Assembly (NCBI GenBank): GCA_963767715.1
Contig: CAVYFA010000016.1
Span: forward strand, 682,001 to 746,000
DNA from: CAVSXS01 sp963767715
GTDB taxonomy: Bacteria; Chloroflexota; Ktedonobacteria; Ktedonobacterales; Ktedonobacteraceae
Length of the DNA stretch: 64,000 nucleotides
Direction of reading: 5' to 3'
In this document: positions 18,117 to 26,686 of the stretch, piece after piece
How positions within the stretch are numbered: the first letter of the stretch is position 1
How the letters are laid out: the number at the start of each line of letters is the position of its first letter
Notes under the pieces: model-generated
What the model was told of the DNA's origin: nothing
The model's database searches: none
What the model saw: the letters and a program-made list of their open reading frames with translations, nothing else
Position numbers and translations under genes: made by a program

Positions 18117-18802
18117 TAACCTGCTCGCGGCTGCACTACAGCTACTACACCGCTGCCGGAGAGGTTGCGGTACTGCGCGGCGTGAATCTCACGGTGCTAG
18201 AGGGCGAGCACGTGGCGGTCGTCGGGCCGTCGGGTGCAGGAAAATCTACGCTGCTGCGGCTGTGCGCTGCGATGGACTGGCCTGGAGAGGGCGATCTAAG
18301 CATTGGTGGCATCTCCACGCGCAGCCTGCACGGGAAGGAGCTCGCACGTTTCAGGCGTGAAAAGGTGGGGCTGGTCTTCCAGCAGTTTTCCCTGCTTCCC
18401 ACCCTTAATGCGCTCGAAAACGTCATGTTGCCCCTGCTTCCCTATGCATCGCGTCATACCTTGCGCGCGCGAGCATCGTCGTTGCTCGAGGCGGTAGGCC
18501 TTGGGGCACGGCTGGATCATTATCCCGATCAATTGTCGGGCGGCGAACAGCAGCGCGTGGCGATTGCGCGCGCGTTGATCGCGTCTCCGCCCCTGTTGCT
18601 GGCCGACGAGCCTACCGGGAGCCTGGACTCGGCGACGGGTAAGCAGGTTATTTCGCTGCTGGATAGGCTCTGCCGGGAGTATGGCTGCACGCTTGTCGTT
18701 GTCACGCATGACACCTCTATTGCAGAGGTGGCCGACCGCATTGTTCGCATGTCAGATGGGCGCCTCGACGAAACAAAACCTTTAGTAGTGGTTTCAGAAT
18801 AA
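18107..18802 (+). CDS. ABC transporter ATP-binding protein, LolD/MacB type
   Basis: A 231-residue ATPase with all expected motifs: Walker A GPSGAGKST, Q-loop VFQQFSLLPT, signature LSGGEQQR, Walker B LLLADEPT and the switch His in VVTHD. The closest family style is LolD/MacB/FtsE, which pairs with FtsX-type permeases. The ATG at 18107 has GGGAGG upstream and lies within the permease gene; the open frame continues further upstream but without homology. It is the last gene of the operon starting at 11393. Confidence 0.93.
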   Translation: MEMITCSRLHYSYYTAAGEVAVLRGVNLTVLEGEHVAVVGPSGAGKSTLLRLCAAMDWPGEGDLSIGGISTRSLHGKELARFRREKVGLVFQQFSLLPTLNALENVMLPLLPYASRHTLRARASSLLEAVGLGARLDHYPDQLSGGEQQRVAIARALIASPPLLLADEPTGSLDSATGKQVISLLDRLCREYGCTLVVVTHDTSIAEVADRIVRMSDGRLDETKPLVVVSE

Positions 18803-19121
18803 ATGTCCTCGCGTTTCCTCTGCTTCGCCTCTGAATAATTTTCTAATCCTTACGAGCGGTTGAAGGTTTCTCCTTCCTCCTTCCTGTCTTCTGTAATTAA
18901 GAATGGAGTCTTCTGTAAGGAAGCTGTTTTATACAAGAAGGCTGGCTTACCCTGAGTCATATTGACCCATTTTTCTGTGAAGCCAGGATGAAGCTGAAAT
19001 CGGGTATACTAGAAGCCTGGGGGATAGCGGGCAGAGCTTCGCTTGTCGTGGCCTTGTTTCCTTTCCCGATTTGTAAGCTATTTCTTCGTGAACTACCACT
19101 GTTAAGAAAGGAATGCCCGAG
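18803..19121. other. Gene-free spacer
   Basis: No gene or strong terminator is seen in these 319 bases. TATACT at 19005-19010 is a possible -10 element for the following secreted-protein gene, but no good -35 lies at the right distance. Confidence 0.4.
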
Positions 19122-20234
19122 ATGAGTCGTACAAAGTTCCTGACGCGCCTGGTTGCCGCACTCAGTGTGGTGATGGTGGTCGCGCTGGCTTTGAGTCTAT
19201 TTGCCGTGATGGGTAGCAGCGCCCACGCGGCTCAGGCATCTGGCGGCCATAGCACGCCGCGATATGCCCATTTCCATACCCAATTTTCTGATACCGCCCA
19301 GTCAGGATCAGGCCTGGCGCACTTTTCAGCGTCATTCAAGTCAGAGGGGAAGACATGGAACTTTAGCATGGTCGGCACCAATCCCGCGAAGGGTTCGGCT
19401 ACCACGACTGTGGCTGCGACCATCGTCCCGCTCAAACTCACCTTCACAGGAGGACAGAGCTTTGACGGGACATCACAGGTCTCGCAGACAACGGGTTCAC
19501 CACTGTTTCAAAATGCTCCCTTTATCAGCGGCACGACGCAGTACGGTGACGCGGTTGCGCGCGCGGAGTTCTGGAAGTATGTCAACAGCACGAGCGCCAA
19601 TTACCATGTGCTCGTTGGAACTCCTACCATCCACAGTACGCTGAGCATTAGCATACCGGCAACCGACGGGGCGGTGTCCGTAGATCCATCCAGCGGCAAG
19701 CTGATTGGGATTATCAACATAAACTGGTTTGACCCGAAGCTTCAGACGGAGCTGACCGCGCTGCATTTTACCTCCAATATGCTACCCATCTTCATCTCCC
19801 ATAATGTCTATCTGTCCGATGGCGCTCCCACGCTCGCTAACTGCTGCATCGGCGGATATCACAATGCCATCACGAACAGCGCCGGCCTGCAGACCTACAT
19901 CTGGACGACCGAGGCTGATCCTGGCGTTCAGGGTGGGTTTGGCGAGGATGTCAGCGCGCTGAGCCATGAGATGCTTGAATGGTTCAACGACCCCTTTACC
20001 ACCAATGTGGTGCCCAACTGGATTTCTCCAATTGCCCCACAATATGGATGCAATAACTCACTAGAGGTGGGCGACCCGCTGGTGGGAGTGGTCTTTACCG
20101 TGCAGGGCTTCAGCAGCGACCATTTGCAGGACGTGGCGTTCTACAGCTGGTTTGCTCGCCAGTCACCATCCCAGGCCATCAACGGGTTGTACACCTACCT
20201 GGGCACCTTTACGAGCCTTTCCAAAATGTGTTAG
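19122..20234 (+). CDS. Secreted protein with an HExxE motif, function unknown
   Basis: A 370-residue protein with a clear Sec signal (hydrophobic residues about 12-30, then SSAHAAQA as the likely cleavage region). The mature part begins with a beta-rich segment and has a Cys pair (NCC) near residue 240. GEDVSALSHEMLEWFNDPF contains His282-Glu283-x-x-Glu286, and SHExxExxxDP blocks of this kind recur in secreted bacterial proteins that may bind metal, but the second His of a classic HExxH zinc protease is missing. The start at 19122 is preferred over the ATG at 19113 because AAGGA then lies 8 bases upstream. It appears monocistronic. Confidence 0.75.
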   Translation: MSRTKFLTRLVAALSVVMVVALALSLFAVMGSSAHAAQASGGHSTPRYAHFHTQFSDTAQSGSGLAHFSASFKSEGKTWNFSMVGTNPAKGSATTTVAATIVPLKLTFTGGQSFDGTSQVSQTTGSPLFQNAPFISGTTQYGDAVARAEFWKYVNSTSANYHVLVGTPTIHSTLSISIPATDGAVSVDPSSGKLIGIININWFDPKLQTELTALHFTSNMLPIFISHNVYLSDGAPTLANCCIGGYHNAITNSAGLQTYIWTTEADPGVQGGFGEDVSALSHEMLEWFNDPFTTNVVPNWISPIAPQYGCNNSLEVGDPLVGVVFTVQGFSSDHLQDVAFYSWFARQSPSQAINGLYTYLGTFTSLSKMC

Positions 20235-20269
20235 GCACGGCGGTACAGGAATCTCCAGATATGCCGAAA

Positions 20270-20303
20270 AGCGGGCAGGCCCTTCTAACAGGGCCTGCCC
20301 GCT
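20270..20303 (-). terminator. Rho-independent terminator for the acylphosphatase-gatC unit
   Basis: AGCGGGCAGGCCC (20270-20282) pairs perfectly with GGGCCTGCCCGCT (20291-20303) around an 8-base loop. Read on the minus strand the stem is followed by TTTTCGGC, a short U run, so it suits termination of gatC transcription. It may also act for the secreted-protein gene on the plus strand, ending 36 bases before it. Confidence 0.75.
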
Positions 20304-20328
20304 CTTCAGCGTGGTTTCCCAACTGTTG

Positions 20329-20616
20329 CTACTCCTCCAGCACCGCGCGAACCTTCAGGCAGTTGTCTTCCTGATCGGGGGCGTTAGCCAGTAGCTCCTC
20401 AGGCGGGTAGGAAGGCTGTGGAATATCGGCCCGCATAATCGAATGCAGGCGCGAGGCATGCGCAATTGGCGAGACGCCGCTTACATCGACTTCTTGCAAG
20501 ATGGCGATATGCTCTAATATGGCGGAAAGCTGGTTGCCGAACTTCTCGATATCCTCTTCGGTCATGCCTATGCGCGCCAGTTTCGCCACGTGTTCTACAG
20601 TTTCGCGGTCAATCAT
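20329..20616 (-). CDS. gatC: Asp/Glu-tRNA amidotransferase subunit C
   Basis: A 95-residue GatC, usual length. DRETVEHVAKLARIGMTEED at the N-terminus and the C-terminal RADIPQPSYPPEELLANAP block are characteristic; GatC wraps around GatA and stabilises the GatCAB complex. The ATG at 20616 is chosen because AGAGGAAG lies just upstream and the family begins there; the open frame runs 30 codons further without homology. It follows the acylphosphatase gene by 83 bases on the same strand and ends before a clear terminator. gatA is 11 kb away at 7304-8791. Confidence 0.93.
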   Translation of the reverse strand: MIDRETVEHVAKLARIGMTEEDIEKFGNQLSAILEHIAILQEVDVSGVSPIAHASRLHSIMRADIPQPSYPPEELLANAPDQEDNCLKVRAVLEE

Positions 20617-20699
20617 CAACTTCCTCTTCTTAAACATTTCATACGCATGGGTTAACTGCGCGTCCATTGTAGCATGATAAGCGTGCACATGTCGAGCAG

Positions 20700-20996
20700 T
20701 CACCACCGTACATGGAATCCACTGATATGCTCGGTTGGTTCGCCCCAGACGACGCGCACATCCCTTACGCGTGCCGCGGATGGCCCTCGTTGCAGCAGCG
20801 TCAGCAGGCGTTCCAGGGCCGGTCTTGGCCCCTGCGCCAGCACCTCGACGCTGCCCTCCCTCTCGTTGCGTGCGTAGCCACGCAGGCCGAGCATCTGCGC
20901 CTCCCGCACGACGAAATAGCGGAAGCCGACGCCCTGCACCTGCCCGTAGACCCAGGCGTGTAGCTCTTCAGTGGGAGGGTTGGCGTTTTCGATCAT
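20700..20996 (-). CDS. acyP: Acylphosphatase
   Basis: A 98-residue single-domain acylphosphatase, which hydrolyses acyl phosphates such as carbamoyl phosphate or 1,3-bisphosphoglycerate in the cytoplasm. The phosphate-binding loop is GQVQGVGFRYFV with catalytic Arg26, and the second signature YARNEREGSVEV supplies catalytic Asn44. Length and fold order match the family. It is the upstream partner of gatC on the minus strand. Confidence 0.95.
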   Translation of the reverse strand: MIENANPPTEELHAWVYGQVQGVGFRYFVVREAQMLGLRGYARNEREGSVEVLAQGPRPALERLLTLLQRGPSAARVRDVRVVWGEPTEHISGFHVRW

Positions 20997-21252
20997 GGCT
21001 GAATGATAGCATAATGCGCGATAATTTTGTAGGGCCGGTGAGGATTCAGCATCTTTTCAGCAATGTCCATTAGAATATTCAAAGTTCGTGCAATAAATCG
21101 TGACCCGATGACGTAGTAATATATGCATGACAATTGTACTGCCCGTATGGTGCCCTTTTTCCTTTTCGCCAGCATACTCACGTGGTACACTATGGACAGT
21201 GAATGATGGGTTAGAGCAAATTTAAGCAGGCTCGACCAGTGTGGGAGATTAT

Positions 21253-22224
21253 ATGCAGTCTATACCAGACCTTGCCAGCGCTGTTCAGCGCGTTGTGAGT
21301 AATGTCGAACGCGTCATTGTTGGCAAAGCCGAACCCGTCGCTTTTAGTTTGATCGCCGTTATATGCCGTGGGCACGTTTTGATCGAGGATGTGCCGGGCG
21401 TGGGCAAAACAGTCCTGACGAAGGCCATTGCTCGTTCTATCGGTTGCACGTTCAAGCGTATCCAGTTCACGCCCGACCTGCTGCCCAGCGACGTGACGGG
21501 CGTCTCCATCTATAATCAGAAAACCGGAAATTTCGAGTTTCGGCCCGGGCCCGTCATGGCCCAGATCGTGCTGGCGGACGAGATCAACCGCGCCACACCG
21601 AAAACTCAGTCGGCCCTGTTGGAGGCGATGGAGGAGAATCAGATCACCGTCGATGGCATCACGCACTATCTGCCGGAGCCGTTTATGGTAATGGCGACGC
21701 AAAATCCCATCGAGTACGAGGGGACGTTCCCGCTGCCGGAGGCTCAGCTTGACCGCTTCATGATGAATATTAAGCTCGGCTACCCCAAGATGCCGGACGA
21801 AATGAACATCCTTGATACACACCAGTACCATCACCCGCTGGATGATCTGTCGCAGATCATGACCGCCGAGGAACTCGTGCAGATCCAACAGCAGGTGCGT
21901 GCCATCCACGTTGACCCCTCCATCCGCGAGTATATCGTTGCCGTGGCCAACGCCACTCGTAACCATCCCAACATCTACCTGGGAGCCAGTCCGCGTGGCT
22001 CGCTTGCCCTCTACCGCGGCTCGCAGGCGCTGGCGGCTATGCGTGGGCGTGGCTACGTGATCCCCGATGATGTGAAGCTGCTGGCCAGACCGACGCTGGC
22101 GCACCGCATCATCGTGACGCCTGCCGCCCGCGTGCGCTCGATCACTTCGACCGCCATACTGGAGGAAATCCTGCAAACGGTTCCAGTACCCGGCGCGTGG
22201 GTCGGCGGTGGAAAGGGGCGCTGA
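21253..22224 (+). CDS. MoxR-family AAA+ ATPase
   Basis: A 323-residue MoxR (AAA_3) ATPase, typically a chaperone for maturation of metal-dependent or von Willebrand-domain proteins. Walker A is EDVPGVGKT (residues 45-53), Walker B VLADEINRA, and the MATQNPIEYEGTFPLPEAQLD block contains sensor 1. The ATG at 21253 follows GGGAG by five bases; the GTG at 21241 is less likely. It begins a three-gene operon with a DUF58 protein (3-base spacing) and a TgpA-like transglutaminase, a classic conserved trio. Confidence 0.94.
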   Translation: MQSIPDLASAVQRVVSNVERVIVGKAEPVAFSLIAVICRGHVLIEDVPGVGKTVLTKAIARSIGCTFKRIQFTPDLLPSDVTGVSIYNQKTGNFEFRPGPVMAQIVLADEINRATPKTQSALLEAMEENQITVDGITHYLPEPFMVMATQNPIEYEGTFPLPEAQLDRFMMNIKLGYPKMPDEMNILDTHQYHHPLDDLSQIMTAEELVQIQQQVRAIHVDPSIREYIVAVANATRNHPNIYLGASPRGSLALYRGSQALAAMRGRGYVIPDDVKLLARPTLAHRIIVTPAARVRSITSTAILEEILQTVPVPGAWVGGGKGR

Positions 22225-22227
22225 TCG

Positions 22228-23442
22228 ATGCGACCCTGGCAAGCGATCATTCTCGTCCTCTTGCTGGCGTTCTTCGCCATCAGCAGCGGCTGGCACCCAC
22301 TATACATCCTGACGTACGTGCTGCTCTGCTTGCTGATTATCGCATGGCTGTGGTCGCGTTATAGCCTGCGCCACATGGTCTTTCGCCGCACCGCTGCCGC
22401 CGGGCGCGTGCAGGTTGGCGAGACCTTCGAGGAGCGCCTTATGCTGGATAACGAGAGTACGCTTCCAAAGCTGTGGGTGCAGATCGCCGATGGCTCGACG
22501 CTTCCGGGCCACCGTGCGGGTTACGTTGCCAGCATGGGTGGGCGCAAACGAGCCACCTGGCGCGCGCGCACCGTTTGCAGGCAGCGCGGGCGTTTCCAGC
22601 TCGGTCCGGTGGTTGCTACGAGCGGCGACCCGTTCGGCATGTTCCGCAGGCGCATACCTCTCACCGAGCCGCGCGAATTACTTGTGTTGCCACGCGTGCT
22701 GCCCATCACCAGCTTCGTACTCTTCTCCGGAGGCTTGCCCGGACGCGGGCGCACCTCGCGCCGCGCGCTGCAAACTACCACCAACGCCAACACCATTCGC
22801 GAATATATGTCTGGCGATGCACTCAACCGCATACACTGGCGTTCGAGCGCACATTATAGTAAGCTTATGGTAAAGGAATTTGACCTCGATCCCGCCATGG
22901 ATGCCTGGATCATTCTCGATCTGCACGATGAGGTGCAGGCAGGCACTGGCGAAGAGTCAACCGAGGAGTATGGTGTTACTATCGCTGCGACCATCGCCAA
23001 CTTCCTGCTGAGGCATGATCTCTCGCTGGGCATGATCGTCAACGCCGAGCACCGCGAGTTCCTCTCGTTGGATCGTGGCGAACGCCAGCTCGAGCGCGTG
23101 CTTGAAATGCTCGCGGTTGTGCACGCGGGCGTGGGGCCTGACTTAAAAGAGGCATTGGCCCTGGAAGCGATCCATTTTGGACGCAATACTATGGCAGTTA
23201 TTATCACACCGTCTACCTCGCGCGACTGGCACGAGGGCGTACGCCACCTGCAACGCCGGGGTGTTCAGGTGTCCGTCGTCGCATTAGACCCGGCATCCTT
23301 TGACAACCGACCTGTAGATGAAGATACGCTGGCGCTGCTCGAAGGCGCCAACATTCCGGTGCTGCGCGTCAAAAGCGGGGCTTCCATTTCCGAGGCGCTT
23401 GAAAAAGACCTCGGCGGGCTACGCTACGCGCTACGCACCTGA
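22228..23442 (+). CDS. DUF58 domain protein of the MoxR operon
   Basis: A 404-residue protein with two N-terminal membrane helices (about 5-45) and a C-terminal vWA-like region carrying the DUF58 signature REYMSGDALNRIHWRSSAHY. In the MoxR-DUF58-transglutaminase trio it is thought to work with the ATPase in assembling or activating an envelope component, but no exact role is established. It is separated from moxR by three bases and from the transglutaminase gene by 18. Confidence 0.9.
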   Translation: MRPWQAIILVLLLAFFAISSGWHPLYILTYVLLCLLIIAWLWSRYSLRHMVFRRTAAAGRVQVGETFEERLMLDNESTLPKLWVQIADGSTLPGHRAGYVASMGGRKRATWRARTVCRQRGRFQLGPVVATSGDPFGMFRRRIPLTEPRELLVLPRVLPITSFVLFSGGLPGRGRTSRRALQTTTNANTIREYMSGDALNRIHWRSSAHYSKLMVKEFDLDPAMDAWIILDLHDEVQAGTGEESTEEYGVTIAATIANFLLRHDLSLGMIVNAEHREFLSLDRGERQLERVLEMLAVVHAGVGPDLKEALALEAIHFGRNTMAVIITPSTSRDWHEGVRHLQRRGVQVSVVALDPASFDNRPVDEDTLALLEGANIPVLRVKSGASISEALEKDLGGLRYALRT

Positions 23443-23460
23443 CACTGCGGAGGTACATCC

Positions 23461-25965
23461 ATGCAGGATGCATCTATAGAGAGACTCTCCAAAATCATCA
23501 GCGAGCCGCGCCGGAGCGCCGGGGGGTCTGATAATAAGCATCCTTTACAGCCACGCAACTTGCTCTCTCATGTGCACCTTGGACTGGCGGAAGGCTGGTT
23601 CTCGCTCTTCCTGCTTATTACGGTGGTCTATAGCGCCATCTGGAGCGTGCAGGCGGCCGGCTGGGTGGATCACCTCGGCATTCTCACGCTCACAACCGCA
23701 CTTGGCTTGCTGCTGGGAGTAGTTGCGGCAAAGCAGCGGCGCTTGCCTCGCCTGCTCGTACATCCGCTTGCACTCATTATCGGGCTGCTGCTAGCCTTCT
23801 GGCAAACGGCGGGCGCGGATTATAACGGCAACCTGTCGGTCCTCGCCGGTGTGATGCGCCAGTGGGTGGCGCTGGCCATCAACGGGGGGACGAGCACCGC
23901 CGACTCTATATTCCTCTTTTTCATCACCGCGCTTGGCTTCTTGCTTGCTTATACCAGCGCGTGGCTACTTTACCGCACGCGCAGCCCCTGGCTGCTGATT
24001 CTTGCCAATGCAGTCGTGCTGCTCATCAACCTGAGCAATATCGATCCCGGCTATATCGTGTTTCTGGTCGTGTTCCTGGTCGCTTCCTTACTTCTTCTGC
24101 TGCGCTTCAACCTGTATAAATCGTCGGTTCGCTGGAAACGGATGGGTCTGCGCACCTCTGATGACCTGGGCTGGGAGTTTATGCAGGCCGGGGCAATGAT
24201 CTCCATCGGTATTCTGATTCTCACCTGGCTGCTGCCTTCGGGCTACATAAGTGACGCGGCGTCGCAGATATGGAGCGCCGACAACAACCCCTGGGTCTTG
24301 CTTCAGAATGACTGGAATCGCCTGATTTCCGTCACCGGCGGCTATAATCCGCAAAATCACGGGAATTTCGCCGATACCCTGGTGCTGGGCGGCAATCCCA
24401 ACCTCACCAACGATATCGTCTTTCGCGTGAAATCCGACGATGGCTCTCAGTATCTCGAATCGCTCAGTTACGACACCTACGATGGTAGAGTTTGGTTGAA
24501 TGGGCCAACGCAGAGTTATACCCTCAAGCCGGATACTTTGAACTACGATTCCTCGACTGGCTTGCGCTCCATCAAACAGCAGATTCAAGTCATCAACCCG
24601 CCCGGCGAGCAGAACGCTTACCTGCTCGGAGCTTCGCAGCTAGCCTCGACCGATCAAACGGTCCAGGTTGTGGTGCGGAAATCGGATGGCTCGGTGCTCA
24701 CCTGGCTGCGCGCCAACGGCAAACTGGCGGCGGGCAACCTGTATAACGTCACATCCTTCGTCTCGGCAGCCGATGTCGCATCCTTACAGGCTATTCCACT
24801 GCCGAAAGATGCGCCTACCTTTACGCCCAATCCTGAGATACCTGATGTGGAGCCGCCTTTGGGCTATTATGACCCGAACATCCTGAGTACGTATCTACAA
24901 TTGCCCAAAAACCTCGATCCCAATATCCTGCTGACGGCACAAAAAGCGACGTCGGGTGCAAAAAACATGTACAATATGGCGGTAGACCTGCAAGACTACC
25001 TGCGCGAAAACTATAGCTATAGTACGAATGTCAATCTCCCGCCCGGCCAGGAGGCTGTGTCCTGGTTCTTGTTCCGCAGCAATAATCGCGGCTTTTGCAA
25101 CTACTTTGCTACCGCGATGGCGGTCATGGCACGCGAACTTGGCATGCCCGCGCGCGTCGTGGCCGGATATACCAGCGGTACCTTCGACCAGAAAACGCAT
25201 GAATGGATCGTTCGCGGCTCCGATGCCCACGCCTGGACGCAGATCTACTTTGCCCAATACGGCTGGGTGAACTTTGAACCCTCAGCGTCCTTTCCTACCT
25301 TCACGCGTCCCCTACATACAGTCACCTCTGCCCCGACTGGCACCGTTAGCGGCAACGGCACTACGCCAGGGGTCACCCCGAAAAAGCCGCGCCCGGATCT
25401 CAACCTGCAAGGGAGCGGCGGGCCCGGTCAGCAGGGCGGTGGCTCGGGTGATGTCGGGAGCCAGGTGCGTCAGGATGTCGGAATTGTATTACTTGTGCTC
25501 TTCCTCTTCATCCTGGTCGGGTTGCTCTACTTCAACTTCTGGTGGCGGCGCCTCTTCCGCGGCCATGGTCTTGCCGCGCAGCTCTTTGGTCGCATGTCAA
25601 TGTTGGCAAATTGGGCCGGTATCTCGCCGCGCCAGTCCCAAACACCCTATGAATATGTGCATGCCCTGTCGGAAACGGTGCCGGATTCATCGGTGACGAT
25701 CGAGCGCCTGGGCGACATCTATGTTCGCGAACGATGGGCGGATCCCGCCAGCGTGGATCACCCGCAGCGAACGGGAGAAGTCGGCCAGTTGCCCGGCCTG
25801 TGGAAAACGCTCCAGCCGCGACTCTTTCTGTACGCGCTGCGGCATCCTCACTTCCTTCGCAAAATCCCCGAGGGCATCAGCAAAGTTATCAAGAAGCGCC
25901 GTACAAAAGTTAGGCGGCGACGTACCGAAGTTCTCGTATTGCGTGACGATGATCTCGGTCTGTAG
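23461..25965 (+). CDS. Membrane transglutaminase-like protein, TgpA family
   Basis: An 834-residue protein with a block of N-terminal helices (about 40-265), an extracytoplasmic transglutaminase-like domain and a further helix near 675-700, then a cytoplasmic DUF4129-like tail. Catalytic residues are seen: Cys546 in RGFCNYFATAMAVMARELG and His590 in GSDAHAWTQIYF, with WVNFEPSAS after it. A Pro-Gly-rich loop (about 620-670) links the domain to the last helix. Together with MoxR and DUF58 it probably modifies cell-envelope protein or peptidoglycan. Confidence 0.92.
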   Translation: MQDASIERLSKIISEPRRSAGGSDNKHPLQPRNLLSHVHLGLAEGWFSLFLLITVVYSAIWSVQAAGWVDHLGILTLTTALGLLLGVVAAKQRRLPRLLVHPLALIIGLLLAFWQTAGADYNGNLSVLAGVMRQWVALAINGGTSTADSIFLFFITALGFLLAYTSAWLLYRTRSPWLLILANAVVLLINLSNIDPGYIVFLVVFLVASLLLLLRFNLYKSSVRWKRMGLRTSDDLGWEFMQAGAMISIGILILTWLLPSGYISDAASQIWSADNNPWVLLQNDWNRLISVTGGYNPQNHGNFADTLVLGGNPNLTNDIVFRVKSDDGSQYLESLSYDTYDGRVWLNGPTQSYTLKPDTLNYDSSTGLRSIKQQIQVINPPGEQNAYLLGASQLASTDQTVQVVVRKSDGSVLTWLRANGKLAAGNLYNVTSFVSAADVASLQAIPLPKDAPTFTPNPEIPDVEPPLGYYDPNILSTYLQLPKNLDPNILLTAQKATSGAKNMYNMAVDLQDYLRENYSYSTNVNLPPGQEAVSWFLFRSNNRGFCNYFATAMAVMARELGMPARVVAGYTSGTFDQKTHEWIVRGSDAHAWTQIYFAQYGWVNFEPSASFPTFTRPLHTVTSAPTGTVSGNGTTPGVTPKKPRPDLNLQGSGGPGQQGGGSGDVGSQVRQDVGIVLLVLFLFILVGLLYFNFWWRRLFRGHGLAAQLFGRMSMLANWAGISPRQSQTPYEYVHALSETVPDSSVTIERLGDIYVRERWADPASVDHPQRTGEVGQLPGLWKTLQPRLFLYALRHPHFLRKIPEGISKVIKKRRTKVRRRRTEVLVLRDDDLGL

Positions 25966-26112
25966 AAGCGCAGCGTTGAATCGCCCCTGAGACGATTTTC
26001 GCACGAACAAAAGCGCACCCCCAAAAATGTATCTCGCTGCGTATTAATGATTGCGAGATCGAATCCTTGCAATTTTGCCAGGTTAAAAGTCGGTAAAATG
26101 TGCAAAGAGCCC

Positions 26113-26142
26113 TTGACAAAGCGCAAGGCGATTCCGTATACT
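26113..26142 (+). promoter_or_regulatory. Strong sigma-70-type promoter
   Basis: TTGACA (26113-26118) is a perfect -35 and TATACT (26137-26142) a near-perfect -10, with an 18-base spacer. Transcription should start near 26149. It drives the short unit containing a leader hairpin, a 78-codon ORF and a terminator, upstream of the ABC-2 exporter. Confidence 0.8.
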
Positions 26143-26178
26143 CGCTACAGTAGGAATACAGATAAGTTTCAACGTGCG

Positions 26179-26214
26179 CTACTCCAGGCCAGGTGCCTGG
26201 AATAGCAATTTTTT
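26179..26214 (+). terminator. Leader hairpin plus T tract, possible attenuator
   Basis: CTACTCCAGGC (26179-26189) pairs with GCCTGGAATAG (26195-26205) with one mismatch. After CAA comes a run of six T (26209-26214), giving the shape of an intrinsic terminator only about 30 bases after the predicted transcription start. A second hairpin (TTTCGTAA / TTACGAAA, about 26212-26230) overlaps the T tract and abuts the ribosome site GGAGA at 26231, so the two structures could compete. Confidence 0.55.
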
Positions 26215-26244
26215 CGTAAATCTTACGAAAGGAGACGGCTGGGC

Positions 26245-26481
26245 ATGGAAAACCAGACCAGAACGATGGGCAGCGCCCATCTCGTGACCCGCTTGCGCTA
26301 TGATTCTGCCCTGCGTGGCCTGCCAGGCCAGACTGTGCCCACCGTCGGGGTGAAGTACGGCACCGGCATCACCGAGTGTGGAATTGGCTCGCGCATCGCC
26401 GGGCCTCGTTTGGCCTTCGCCCATGGCCGCAGTATACCCATTTCCAGGGGGTCTCCACCTATCTTCGATGATGATAGGTAA
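26245..26481 (+). CDS. Possible 78-residue protein of unknown function
   Basis: The ORF begins with ATG at 26245, nine bases after a good GGAGA ribosome site, and ends 20 bases before a strong terminator. The product (MENQTRTMGSAHLVTRL...) is basic, has no signal or membrane segment, and matches no family I know. Because promoter, ribosome site, ORF and terminator line up, it is plausible as a small expressed protein; equally the transcript may be a structured RNA and the ORF chance. Confidence 0.45.
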   Translation: MENQTRTMGSAHLVTRLRYDSALRGLPGQTVPTVGVKYGTGITECGIGSRIAGPRLAFAHGRSIPISRGSPPIFDDDR

Positions 26482-26500
26482 CAGGTGAAGAAAACCCTTA

Positions 26501-26546
26501 ACCGTGGGTGACTGAGGCAAACGAAAATTCAGTCCCACGGTTTTTT
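26501..26546 (+). terminator. Rho-independent terminator
   Basis: ACCGTGGG..ACTGA (26501-26515) pairs with TCAGT-CCCACGGT (26529-26541), followed by TTTTTT to 26546. This is a clear intrinsic terminator closing the unit that starts at the promoter at 26113. It isolates that unit from, or attenuates read-through into, the ABC exporter genes at 26687. Confidence 0.88.
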
Positions 26547-26686
26547 ATTGCTCTTTTTTCGGTCGTCGTAGTTACGTCTTATTCATGGTCCCCGAAAGGA
26601 TTGGAACAAGTGTATGAAATCCGGGCATTAGCTGACAGTGGGTGTCAGGAATAGCGGTGTACACTTCTCTAGAAGGAGAATTTAAA

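Noticed and set aside
21211..22296. 361-codon open frame on the minus strand
   Set aside because: Antisense of the moxR gene, which has intact Walker motifs and operon context.
26149..26546. 6S RNA, RNase P RNA, SRP RNA or tmRNA in the short transcription unit
   Set aside because: None of the conserved sequence blocks of these RNAs could be found, although the size would fit.
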